Assembly: GCA_965261455.1 (NCBI GenBank)
Contig: OZ253453.1
Coordinates: forward strand, 1,922,001 to 1,986,000
Source of the DNA: DAOUKH01 sp965261455
GTDB lineage: Bacteria > Chloroflexota > Dehalococcoidia > SHYB01
DNA length: 64,000 nt
Reading direction: 5' to 3'
The notes under the pieces: generated by a model
The model's input: only the letters and a program-made list of their open reading frames with translations
Told to the model about the DNA's origin: nothing
The model's database searches: none
Position numbers and translations under genes: made by a program
In this document: piece by piece, positions 52,584 through 60,806 of the stretch
Numbering within the stretch: position 1 is the first letter of the stretch
How the letters are laid out: each line of letters opens with the position of its first letter

Positions 52584-54275
52584 CTAGTTCGCGCCGGGGA
52601 GCACGCGGCCCGGCCAGGCGCCGGTGTGCTCGCCGTCCTCAATGACGATCTCGCCGTTCACCATCACCGCCTTCACACCCTGGGCGCGCTGAATGATGCG
52701 CTTGGCGCCGCCGGGGAGATCGGGCAGCAGCTCGCGGGGCAGCGCGTCGAGGCGGTCGGCGTCGAACATCGCGATGTCCGCCGCCATACCCTCCGCGAGT
52801 ACGCCTCGGTCGGTGAGCCCGAGTAGGTTCGCCGGCATCGAAGTGAGCCGGCGGATCGCCTCCTCGAAGCTCATGACGCCGACCTCGCCCACCCAATGCC
52901 GCAGGAAGAGCGCGATGAAGTCGACTCCGCAGTCCATGTCGAGGTGCGCTCCCGCGTCGGAAACGCCGGGCAGGCAGTAGGGCGACTTGATAATCTGCTC
53001 CACCGCGGCGGGATCGCCGTTCATCATTCCCTTGTAGAGAAAGCGCGTTTGCAGGTCCTCTTCGAGCGCGAGGTCGAGGAAGTAGTCGACGGGATGCTTG
53101 CCCGCCTCAGCGGCAAGATCTAGGACGAGCCGCCCCTCCGCAGCCTTGTTCCGGGGGAGGTCCACGTTCTGCACCCGCATCAGGAGGTTGCGGTTGACCA
53201 TCGCTCCCGCCGCGGGCGGCGCGTCGAACTCCTCACGGAGCTTGACGCGGTGCGCGGGGTCGGCGAGCAGGCGGCGCTTCTCGGCGTCGGGCTGGTTGAG
53301 TGTCTCGCGCCACACCGGGAACGTGTCGAACAGCGTGGTGCGGTTCAAGTTCAGTTCGAGGTCGAGGCTCTGGCACTTCGAGACGGCGTAGATGTTCGTC
53401 CCTTTGGCCGCGGCCTCCTCCATGAAGGCGAGAAGGTTCCGCCACTCGTCGGGCATGTCCCACCGGTGCTGGAACTGGTTCCAGATGACGGGCCGGCCGG
53501 TCTTGTCGCTCAGATCGACAAGGAACGCCCGGAACTCCGGTGAGATGTGCGACGCGCCGGGGAAGGGAGAGACGGTGATGATGCCGCGCCCCTTCTGGCG
53601 CAGCACGTCGCCCAAGGCGTAGACCTCTTCCGGCTCGGCCTTCTGGCTCGGCACGGCTCGCCCATCGACGCCTCGCTGGAAGCTGGCCTTGAGCGTCGAG
53701 AGGCCCACCGCGCCCGCGTCCATCGCCGTGGCGAGGAGGCGCTGCATCTCGCTGATTTCGGCGGCCGTGGCCGCGCGGTCCTGCGATTCGGGGCCCATGA
53801 CGAAGTAGCGCAGCGGCGAGTGCGCCACCTGCGCGGCGACGTTGACGCCGAGCTTGCGTCCCAGGAAATCGAGATAGTCGGGGAAGCTCTCCCACTCGAA
53901 CGGGACGCCCTCTTGCAGCACGTTCAGAGGCATCCCCTCGACGCGGGCCATCAGCCGGGTCAGGTAATCGACGTGCTCCGGCCGGGCGGGCGCGAGGCCG
54001 TAGCCGCAGTTGCCGGTAAGGACGGTGGTGACGCCATGCCAGCACGAGGAGGTCGCGAGCCGGTCCCAGCAAAGCTGGGCGTCGTAGTGGGTGTGGGTGT
54101 CGAAGAAGCCGGGGGTGACGGTGAGACCGTCGGCGTCGATCACGCGCTTGGCCGGCCCGCTGACCTCGCCGACGCCGACGATGCGGCCCTCGCTCACGGC
54201 GACACCGCCATAGCGGGCGTCCGCGCCCGTTCCGTCCACGATGCGCGCGTTTTCAATCAGGACATCGACGGCCAT
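52584..54275 (-). CDS. N-acyl-D-amino-acid deacylase-like amidohydrolase (amidohydrolase-3 family)
   Basis: The 563-residue composite-barrel hydrolase has VLIENARIVDGTGADARYGG at the start and metal motif FFDTHTHYDAQLCWD (HxH). Also present are VLTGNCGYGLAPARP (GNCG.G hallmark of D-aminoacylase/dihydroorotase-like members), GVSDAGAHLDMDCG (catalytic Asp region) and RGVLAEGMAADIAMFDADRL near the C terminus. It probably hydrolyses N-acyl-D-amino acids or related amides. ATG 54275 has AGGGGGA 5 nt upstream and the family start; an in-frame ATG at 54320 would only add an unconserved basic leader. Confidence 0.9.
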   Translation of the reverse strand: MAVDVLIENARIVDGTGADARYGGVAVSEGRIVGVGEVSGPAKRVIDADGLTVTPGFFDTHTHYDAQLCWDRLATSSCWHGVTTVLTGNCGYGLAPARPEHVDYLTRLMARVEGMPLNVLQEGVPFEWESFPDYLDFLGRKLGVNVAAQVAHSPLRYFVMGPESQDRAATAAEISEMQRLLATAMDAGAVGLSTLKASFQRGVDGRAVPSQKAEPEEVYALGDVLRQKGRGIITVSPFPGASHISPEFRAFLVDLSDKTGRPVIWNQFQHRWDMPDEWRNLLAFMEEAAAKGTNIYAVSKCQSLDLELNLNRTTLFDTFPVWRETLNQPDAEKRRLLADPAHRVKLREEFDAPPAAGAMVNRNLLMRVQNVDLPRNKAAEGRLVLDLAAEAGKHPVDYFLDLALEEDLQTRFLYKGMMNGDPAAVEQIIKSPYCLPGVSDAGAHLDMDCGVDFIALFLRHWVGEVGVMSFEEAIRRLTSMPANLLGLTDRGVLAEGMAADIAMFDADRLDALPRELLPDLPGGAKRIIQRAQGVKAVMVNGEIVIEDGEHTGAWPGRVLPGAN

Positions 54276-54341
54276 GGCGTCCCCCTGCGCCCCTCGACGG
54301 AGGCGGGGGTATCGTAGCACGGACGCGCGACGCGCGGGCCT

Positions 54342-56036
54342 CTAGGCCGCTGACGCGCCGGGGGGCGGATACACCAAGGTGGTTGGGTTGTTGGAATACC
54401 AACCGAACCAGAACGCGTTGTTGGTCGGGATGCGGAGCAGCGGGGCCGAGCCGTCATTGGGCAGGAGCGCATCGTCGGTCACCCGCCAGGTGACGCCGTT
54501 CGAGTCGACGAGGGTGCGCGCGCCGAGCACGCCGCCAAGCTTCTCCTGGAAGGTGACGCGGACGCCTTCGCGGTCGACCAGGAAGGCGCGCGTGCTGCGG
54601 TGCAGCGGCTCCGTCACGACGACGAGGCCGCTCCGGCCGATGGAGTCGTTGAGCACCGGCGTCTCGGCGAGCGCCTCTATGTGGTAGGCCTTGGGGACGC
54701 CGCCCAGCAGGACACCGAGCACCTGCGCCTTGGTTGCCAGCGCCTCGCTTTGCAGCCAGACAGGGAACATGGTGTCCGAGCTATTGAAGTAGTTGTAGTA
54801 GATCGCGAAAGGATCGTCTTCCGGCACGTAGAAGGAGGCGTCGTAGACGCCGGTGTCAACGTGCAGCACGGTCGTGTCGGGGTGACTCGCCCTCCACTCG
54901 CCCCACGTCGTCAGGGTAATGGGGAACTTCTCGAGCTTGATGCCGCTGTTGGCGAGCGGTCCGACGACGGGCTCGCCGAGGAACTGGCGCCACAGCGTCT
55001 CCGTCGCCCGGTCGTACATGAGCTTATTGCTGCGGTAGAGCATGCCGGAGGTGCCGAACTCGATGGGCTGGTCCGATATCTCGGGGACGTTGGTGGAATA
55101 CACGATTCCAGCGCCGCAGAGCGTTCAGTAGGCAAGGGCGAAGGGCTCGCCCCCCAGGGTGTCGTTGACCATTTCGTGGGCGTTGACGATGCGCAAGGGG
55201 TAGGCGCGGTGCTCGCCGTTGATGGAGACGCCGAAGACGCGGTCGCTGGGCGACAGATAATCGGCGTTGGCGGCCGAAGTCGTCGGAGGATAGCGGAGGT
55301 CGGGGATGCCGTCCTTGCGGACCCCGCCCCAGGCGATCTCCTCGATACGGATGCGCGCCCCCTCGCCGGTGCCCAAGAGGGCGGCCATGTCGGGGTCGAT
55401 GCGGGCGAGGAGCTCCTTCTTGAACTCGACGTACTCGGTCGGCGGGGTGACCTCGTCATGGCTTCCCAGCCAGATGACCCATTCCCGCCACTGCCGGTGG
55501 GTGTACGACTCACCCGAAAGGGACTGCAGCGCCTCGATGATGGTCTCGGTGCCGTTTGGATCGAAGTAGGTGGGAGTGAAGAACATTTCGAGCAGCACCG
55601 GGATGTAGCTCTGGTCGCCGCTGGCGCCCATCGTCGCGAAGGCGTCGATCTGGAGCAGGGCGTTGCTCCGAAGGCTGTCCCACATCAGCGCGTTGCGGTC
55701 GATCTCGATCTGGACTTCGGGAGGGTTGGTCGGACCGGGCGTGGACGTGGGCCGCGGAGTCCTCGTGGGCTCACTGGCGTCCGGGAGCGGTGTCGCCGAG
55801 GGCGGCGCCGTCGGGGAGGCGGCGGTCGGCACGGCCGTAGCGGTCAGCGTTGGGACCGCCGTCGAGGCGGTAGCCTCCTCCACGGTCGGCGCGGGGGTCT
55901 CGGACGCGGCGGTGGGGCTGGGCGCCGACGGCGGCGGCGTGGGGTCCTCGCCGCCGGAGCAGGCGGCGGCGGCGAGCATGGCGGTCCCCGCCGCCATCAC
56001 GATCTTGAGCCACCATGTGCCTGCGCTTGCCTTCAT
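54342..56036 (-). CDS. DUF3179 lipoprotein with in-frame UGA (probable Sec304), UxxC motif
   Basis: One minus-strand frame runs from ATG 56036 to TAG at 54342-54344 with a single internal TGA at 55125-55127. N-terminal lipoprotein signal AMLAAAACSGG (lipobox AAAC) is followed by an 80-residue Pro/Thr linker, then the folded part. At the UGA the sequence reads GEPFALAY-U-TLCGAGIVYS. DUF3179 proteins carry a YCxLC motif there, so U replaces the first Cys of CxxC. After the UGA typical family sequence continues: IEFGTSGMLYRSNKLMYDR, TLWRQFLGEPVVGPLANSG, TWGEWRASHPDTTVLHVDTG. Total is 564 residues. A stop-respecting call would split it into 303- and 254-residue pieces. A hairpin lies 15 nt after the UGA. 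An extracytoplasmic redox role is inferred. Confidence 0.85.
55095..55109 (-). promoter_or_regulatory. Candidate SECIS hairpin in the DUF3179 gene
   Basis: On the minus strand GGAAT-CGTGT-ATTCC, a perfect 5-bp stem with 5-nt loop, begins 15 nt after the in-frame TGA, matching the placement in selD and the UGSC gene. Confidence 0.5.
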
Positions 56037-56098
56037 CTCGACCCCCGCCTAAGGATACGCCCGTGGCCGCGTTCGGGTTCCCAAAGACTAGTGCCCGC

Positions 56099-56127
56099 TT
56101 TACAAAGCACAGGTCGGGCCGTATAAA
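56099..56127 (+). promoter_or_regulatory. Sigma70-type promoter of the crotonase pair
   Basis: -35 TTTACA (56099-56104), exactly 17 bp spacer, -10 TATAAA (56122-56127). The expected start is about 42 nt before GTG 56176. It lies in the gap divergent from the DUF3179 gene. Confidence 0.65.
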
Positions 56128-56175
56128 ACAGCCTGCGCCGGCCCCGCCGGCGGCGACGCTTCCCCGGAGGCTTCC

Positions 56176-57007
56176 GTGCCCGACGTCATCTACGAGAAAC
56201 ACCCCGAAGGCCACTACGCCGTGTTCACCCTGAACCGCCCCGAGCGCCTCAACGCCATCGGCGCCAGCGTGAAGGAAGCACTCGCGGCGGCCCACGCCGA
56301 CTTCGAGGCGGATAGCGAGATGCGCTGCGGCATCGTCACCGGCGCGGGCCGCGCCTTCTGCGCCGGGGCCGACCTGAAGGAGATGGCGGAGAACAACACG
56401 CGGCGGGGCAAGATTCAGGACGACTTCGAGGCGGGCGTCATTTCTCAAGCGGAGCGCGACCAGGCGCTGGGGTACTTTCCCCAGCGATCTGAGCTTCTTC
56501 GGCTTTTCGCGCAGCTCGAAGCCGTTCGTCGCCGCCGTGAACGGGCTCGCCGTGGGCGGCGGCATGGAGGTCAGCCTCGATTGCGACATCCGCATCGCCT
56601 CGACGGAGGCCTACTTCGGCCTCTACGAGGTGAAGCGCGGCATCCTCGCCGGCTACGCGATGCAGCACCTGCCCCGCCTGATCCCGCTGGGCGAGGCGAT
56701 GTACATGCTGCTCACCGGCGACCGGATCACCGTCGAGGACGCGCTCCGCAACCGCCTGGTGCATGAGATCGTTGAGCCGGAGCGCCTCATGCCCCGCGCC
56801 GTCGAGATCGCCGAGCTGATCGCCGCCAACGCCCCGCACTCCATTCAAGGAACCAAGGCGATGGCCTCCACCTGGCGCCTCATGGGAATGGAGGAGACGA
56901 AGCGGGTCGCCGACTGGATCTTGCGCTACATCGGCGAGAGCGACGACGCCAAAGAGGGGCCGCTGGCCTTCGCCGAGAAGCGCGAGCCCCGCTGGACGGG
57001 CCGCTAA
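56176..57007 (+). pseudogene. Enoyl-CoA hydratase/isomerase (crotonase), single frameshift in a C run
   Basis: GTG 56176 (GGAGG 5 nt upstream) encodes MPDVIYEKHPEGHYAVFTLN, GAGRAFCAGADLKEMAENN and on to LGYFP. Just after CCCC at about 56478-56481 the family sequence jumps to the next frame: SDLSFFGFSRSSKPFVAAVN, GLAVGGGMEVSLDCDIRIAS and on to AEKREPRWTGR, TAA 57005-57007. One C fewer would give a continuous protein of about 276 residues closely matching the intact paralogue immediately downstream. It could be a sequencing/assembly error in a homopolymer or a real lesion. In the restored protein, YFGLYEVKRGI supplies the first catalytic Glu. Confidence 0.85.
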
Positions 57008-57044
57008 CCCCGGCGCCGCGAAGGAAGCCTCGGAAAGGACCGTC

Positions 57045-57878
57045 ATGCCCGATCTCCGCTACGAGAAGTTCCCCAAGAAGCATTACGCCACCTTCACCAT
57101 GGACCGGCCCGAACGGCTGAACGCCGCGGGCCGCCGGCTCAAGATCGAGTGGGAGGAGGCGCTGCAGGATTTCGAGGCCGACACCGAAATGCGGTGCGGC
57201 ATCGTCACCGGCGCGGGCCGCGCCTTCTGCGCCGGCGCCGACCTGAAGGAGATGGCCGAGGATAACGCCGCGCGCCAAGCCGTCGAGGCCGAGTATGCCG
57301 CGGGCGAGATCACGCTCGAACGCCGCGACGAACGGCTGCGGGAGCTTGCCCCGCCTCAGGTGGACAACTTCCGCATCTCCTTCCACCCCAAGCCGTTTAT
57401 CGCCGCCGTGAACGGCCTCTGCATCGGCGGGGGCATGGAGCGCACCATGGCCTGCGACATCCGCATCGCCTCGACGGAGGCCTACTTCGGCCTGTTCGAG
57501 GCCAAGCGCGGCATCTTGGCCGGCTACGGCATCATGCACCTGGCGCGGCTGATGCCCTACGGCGACGCTATGTACCTGCTCCTCACCACCGACCGCATGA
57601 GCGCGGAGGAGGCCCTGAAGTCGGGTTTCGTCCGCGAGGTCGTCGAGCCGGAGCGCCTCATGCCCCGCGCCGTCGAGATCGCCGAGATGATCGCCGCCAA
57701 CGCCCCGCTTTCCATTCAAGGCACCAAAGCGATGGCCGCCACCTGGCGGCATATGGGCATGGAAGAGGTGCGCCGAGCCAACGACTGGGTCGCCCGCTAC
57801 GTCCTCGAATCGGACGACGCGAAGGAGGGCCCCCGCGCCTTCTCCGAAAAGCGCGAGCCGAACTGGACGGGCCGCTAG
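57045..57878 (+). CDS. Enoyl-CoA hydratase/isomerase family protein (crotonase)
   Basis: The intact 277-residue paralogue of the preceding gene shares most of its sequence: GAGRAFCAGADLKEMAEDN oxyanion segment, FIAAVNGLCIGGGMERTMAC, YFGLFEAKRGILAGYG with the Glu144-type acid, AEKREPxWTGR-like ending. The Glu164-type position appears to be Tyr (GDAMYLLLT), so only one of the two classical acids is present. AAGGA lies 6 nt before ATG 57045. It is a tandem duplicate separated by 37 nt, and likely co-transcribed from the promoter at 56099. Confidence 0.9.
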   Translation: MPDLRYEKFPKKHYATFTMDRPERLNAAGRRLKIEWEEALQDFEADTEMRCGIVTGAGRAFCAGADLKEMAEDNAARQAVEAEYAAGEITLERRDERLRELAPPQVDNFRISFHPKPFIAAVNGLCIGGGMERTMACDIRIASTEAYFGLFEAKRGILAGYGIMHLARLMPYGDAMYLLLTTDRMSAEEALKSGFVREVVEPERLMPRAVEIAEMIAANAPLSIQGTKAMAATWRHMGMEEVRRANDWVARYVLESDDAKEGPRAFSEKREPNWTGR

Positions 57879-58565
57879 CTACCGGGCCGTCACCGCGCTC
57901 CGCTCCCACACGCCGGCGACCTCCGACGAGTCGACCACGTAGCCGTAGGCTTGGTCCATCTTGCGCAGCGACAACTCGTGCCGCTGGAGATCGAAGTCGC
58001 CGCAGCAGTCGGCCACCGTCACCACGTAGAAGTCGGCGCAGAAGCCGTCGCGCGTCGTCGACTCCACGCACCCGTTCGTCGCGTCGCCGGTCATCAGCAG
58101 TGTCTTGATGCCGTTGCTGTGGAGGACCTGTTCGAGCCGGGTGCCCCAGAAGGCGCTATAGCGGTGCTTGACGACGACGATTTCGCGGTCGCGCCCGTCG
58201 GGCCGGATGTTGCCGTAGAAGTCGGCGCCCCACGTCCCCTCGAGGCACGACCCACCGCCGCGGGCCGCGCCGCCGCCGCGCCGCCGCTGGTGGGCGATCC
58301 AAGGCGCCGACTGGTACTTGGCGTCCCCGATCATCTGCACGAACACGGTCAGGACGCCGAAGCGGCGGGCCGTCTCCAGGAAACGCTCAATGTTCTCCAG
58401 CATCGCCGGGATCAGCGTCATGTCGCTCCAATACTGGGGCGCCACCTTCGCGATATGCCCCTCGGAGTGCACGAAGTCGTTCTGCACGTCCACGATCACA
58501 AGCGCCGTATGGCGCGGATCGACCTGCTCCTCGAGCGTAACGAGAATCTGATTTTCGTCGAACAT
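57879..58565 (-). CDS. Isochorismatase-like cysteine hydrolase
   Basis: The 228-residue protein carries the catalytic triad of the family: Asp in LVIVDVQNDFVH (about 26), Lys in IVVVKHRYSAFWGT (about 122), Cys in MTGDATNGCVESTTRDG (about 165). Members hydrolyse isochorismate, nicotinamide, N-carbamoyl amines or ureas; the substrate is not readable. Start ATG 58565 has GGGAGG about 6 nt upstream. It converges on the crotonase pair, the stops abutting. Confidence 0.9.
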   Translation of the reverse strand: MFDENQILVTLEEQVDPRHTALVIVDVQNDFVHSEGHIAKVAPQYWSDMTLIPAMLENIERFLETARRFGVLTVFVQMIGDAKYQSAPWIAHQRRRGGGAARGGGSCLEGTWGADFYGNIRPDGRDREIVVVKHRYSAFWGTRLEQVLHSNGIKTLLMTGDATNGCVESTTRDGFCADFYVVTVADCCGDFDLQRHELSLRKMDQAYGYVVDSSEVAGVWERSAVTAR

Positions 58566-58657
58566 GGCCGCCCTCCCGGCGCCGACTTGACGGGCGCCTC
58601 GCAGCGCCATTATAGGCGCGCCATCCCCTCGCCCGTCGGCAAAACGTTAGAGGGAGC

Positions 58658-58717
58658 GGGCGCCCACAAAGGGCGCCCCTACGGGGAGGGATGGATTCCC
58701 GCTTTCGCGGGAATGAC
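58658..58717. repeat. Compound D+C repeat, copy 3
   Basis: Family D GGGCGCCCACAAAGGGCGCC then CCTACGGGGA is followed at 58693 by family C GGATTCCCGCTTTCGCGGG with AATGAC. It lies in the 260-bp gap between divergent genes. Confidence 0.9.
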
Positions 58718-58725
58718 GGGTCGAC

Positions 58726-58757
58726 GCGGCGCGATGTTGACATCAACATCACGCCGC
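58726..58757. promoter_or_regulatory. 32-bp near-perfect inverted repeat upstream of the GYD gene (operator candidate)
   Basis: 15-bp arms with one mismatch flank a CA centre; the inner 18 bp, GATGTTGACATCAACATC, are perfectly palindromic. It lies 68 bp before ATG 58826 and contains TTGACA, which could serve as a -35, making it a plausible repressor-binding site. It could also be a hairpin in RNA; there is no U-run. Confidence 0.45.
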
Positions 58758-58825
58758 CATAGAGTCGGAGGCGCAAGAGAATCGGTACCTGCCCACCGCA
58801 AGGGCCACCGGACCGGGAGGCCACG

Positions 58826-59134
58826 ATGCCTGTCTTCATCCTCATGAGCGAATTGACACCGGAGGGTCAGCAGACCCTGCACCGCCACCCCGAGCGGCTC
58901 TTCGAGGTGAACCGCGAAGTCGAGTCGTTCGGCTGCCGGATCATGGCTCAATACGCCGTCCTCGGCGGCTTCGACTTCGTGACCATCATCGAAGCGCCGG
59001 ACACGAAGACCGTAGCGCAGCTCTCGCTCGACTTGGGCTCCCGCGGCACCATCTCAATCTCGACGATGCCCGCCATCCCCATCGAGGAGCTCCTGCTCCA
59101 GCTCAAGGCGACGAAGAAGGTCGGCGAGGGGTAG
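58826..59134 (+). CDS. GYD-domain protein
   Basis: The 102-residue protein of the GYD family (dimeric alpha/beta-barrel-like) has VFILMSELTPEGQQTLHRHP, RIMAQYAVLGGFDFVTIIEA (GxFDxV hallmark) and a C-terminal STMPAIPIEELLLQL. The biochemical role of the family is unknown. It lies 8 nt before the cyclic-nucleotide-binding protein and is probably translated with it. Confidence 0.88.
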   Translation: MPVFILMSELTPEGQQTLHRHPERLFEVNREVESFGCRIMAQYAVLGGFDFVTIIEAPDTKTVAQLSLDLGSRGTISISTMPAIPIEELLLQLKATKKVGEG

Positions 59135-59141
59135 GCCCGCG

Positions 59142-59642
59142 GTGGCGGCGAACGCCCCGCCGGCCGGTATCGCAGCGACGCTGTCCAAAGCCGCGCTCTT
59201 CGCTGGCCTCACCACGCCGCAGCTTCGCTCCATCGCACCCCTCGCGAAGGGGGTCTCCTTCGAAAGCGGCGCCGTCGTCTTCCGCGAGGGCGATCCTGCC
59301 CGTTTCCTCTACGTCGTGGTCCGGGGGCGCATCGCCCTCGAAATGGCCATCGACGGGCCCGGAAAGCACCGGCTTGAGCCAGTCGTGGTCGGCGTCATGG
59401 GAAGCGGCGATGCTGCCGGCCTCTCCGCGCTGGCCCACCCCTACGTGCTGCGCCTCACCGCGGTAGCCAAGGGCGCGTGCCAGGCCGTTGAGGTCGACGC
59501 CGAGGGCCTCCGCGAGGCCATCGATTTGGACCACACGCTCGGCCTGCGGATCATGACGAACGCGGGCGGGCTGCTCTCCTCCCGCCTCACCATGACGCGC
59601 AAGGCGCTCATGCGCGAAGTCCACGCCCGCGCCGAGGGGTAG
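59142..59642 (+). CDS. Cyclic-nucleotide-binding-domain protein (Crp-like, no DNA-binding domain)
   Basis: The 166-residue protein starts at GTG 59142. It has an effector-domain beta roll: LFAGLTTPQLRSIAPLAKGV, VVFREGDPARFLYVVVRGRI and GVMGSGDAAGLSAL, which stands where the phosphate-binding cassette lies (GELAL in CRP). A C-terminal helix follows. It ends where CRP would continue into its helix-turn-helix, so it lacks a DNA-binding domain and cannot be a classical regulator. Ligand binding is uncertain because the cassette Arg is not obvious. Operon with the GYD gene. Confidence 0.85.
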   Translation: MAANAPPAGIAATLSKAALFAGLTTPQLRSIAPLAKGVSFESGAVVFREGDPARFLYVVVRGRIALEMAIDGPGKHRLEPVVVGVMGSGDAAGLSALAHPYVLRLTAVAKGACQAVEVDAEGLREAIDLDHTLGLRIMTNAGGLLSSRLTMTRKALMREVHARAEG

Positions 59643-59738
59643 CGGCGGGGCTTTACCCCTCTTCGGAAAGGCGGACGGAGTCTCCCTCTGCTAGTTGCGC
59701 TGGGGCGACAACCGCCGATTGCGCGGCATGAGCGGCGC

Positions 59739-59812
59739 TATGATATAGTGAACTCGGATGGTCCGTGAGGGCCAGCGTGGGAAGGGCAGGCCCAGCCTGC
59801 CTTTCCCATTTT
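59739..59812 (+). ncRNA. Possible short transcript with its own promoter and terminator
   Basis: TATGATATAGT at 59739-59749 resembles overlapping -10 boxes. About 35 nt later comes a strong hairpin, GGGAAGGGCAGG-cccag-CCTGCCTTTCCC (59779-59807), followed by ATTTT. A transcript of about 60 nt is conceivable. The hairpin may instead be just the terminator of the upstream GYD/cNMP operon or, read on minus, of the DUF3800 gene. No -35 is convincing. Confidence 0.25.
59779..59812 (+). terminator. Rho-independent terminator after the GYD/cNMP pair
   Basis: A 12-bp stem with one G.U pair and a 5-nt loop is followed by ATTTT. It lies between convergent genes ending at 59642 and 59826, so it may serve both strands. 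Confidence 0.6.
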
Positions 59813-59825
59813 CCAGAGATCCCCT

Positions 59826-60584
59826 TCATTCAAGCAGGTACCTTCCGTACTTGTTGACTTTGGGCCCCAACGCCTCATTGACTCGATTCCCGAACGGTCC
59901 AGGTTCCCGAAACACCGGCTTACCATTTTCGATCAGGGTCTTGAGTTTTTGCTCGGCGGCGGCGAGGTCCGCTATCTGAAGACCGGCAACGTTGTGGTCT
60001 TTCTTTCGGAAGAGCAAACGTTCCTCGGGGAATGCGGCCCGGAACTCTTCGGCTGTGCATAGCTTGGTCCCCTTTGCCCGCATCTTCATGTATGCGGCCA
60101 GCACTTGGCCGTCCTCAACGGATCCCCTCGATTCCGGCATCACATCAGCTGACGAACCTTGTAGGGCCAGGAAACCCTTGACCCGAGAGAGCAAGACGTC
60201 GAGTCCATACGTGTAGGGGTTCCACGGATTCACCGGATACCGTTCAAGGTGAACCTGCTTATCGATGACGACGGTGAATACCTGCATCCTAATGTCGCGC
60301 AGGAAGTCTAAGAGGCTCTCCTCCCACTCCTGATTAACTCGCGGCTCGCGCAGCACGCCGAAGTGGGATTTCCTCTTCACAATTTGACTGCGCACCAGAA
60401 CCGGCGGCATGTCGGCGTCGTACTTGAAGAACTTTCGCTTCAGCCGCTCAAGCTGCGGCTGGACATCGTCGTAATGCGCCTTTTTGATGAGGACTCCAGT
60501 GATACCTAGATACCGGCGCGACAAGTCCGTCACATGCTTGTACGCATGGTCGCCCGACTCATCTATGTACAGGCGATACGTCAT
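59826..60584 (-). CDS. DUF3800 domain protein
   Basis: The 252-residue protein has the DUF3800 opening TYRLYIDESGDHAYKHVTDL (D-E-S-G acidic motif, like RNase-H-fold nucleases), YLGITGVLIKK, and near the end FRKKDHNVAGLQIADLAAAE (LQ.AD hallmark). The fold has been linked to nuclease-like or mobile-element and defence contexts, but no activity is established. GC content is lower than in neighbours. ATG 60584 is chosen from the family start; ATG 60599 is an alternative, and neither has a well-spaced ribosome site. It stands alone. Confidence 0.82.
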   Translation of the reverse strand: MTYRLYIDESGDHAYKHVTDLSRRYLGITGVLIKKAHYDDVQPQLERLKRKFFKYDADMPPVLVRSQIVKRKSHFGVLREPRVNQEWEESLLDFLRDIRMQVFTVVIDKQVHLERYPVNPWNPYTYGLDVLLSRVKGFLALQGSSADVMPESRGSVEDGQVLAAYMKMRAKGTKLCTAEEFRAAFPEERLLFRKKDHNVAGLQIADLAAAEQKLKTLIENGKPVFREPGPFGNRVNEALGPKVNKYGRYLLE

Positions 60585-60806
60585 CTCCAAAGGTTGCATG
60601 CAGCCCAGGCTAGCAGTGCATCGCCTTATTTCACAAGCACCACCTGTCGCACGCCGCAAGGGTATATAAGCAACATTCTGTAGTTAAGCCCCTCTCGCTG
60701 GTCCTGAACGCCACGGGCACGCCCGCACAACCCCCCCCACATAGCGCCCCGCCGCGTTTCCCGCCATACTACGCCCGCGGCTTCGAGCCGCCGATGGAGG
60801 GACGCC

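Noticed and set aside
56466..56530. The crotonase break considered as another recoded stop or programmed frameshift.
   Set aside because: There is no in-frame UGA at the junction and no slippery heptamer with a downstream structure; a single extra C in CCCC explains it fully.
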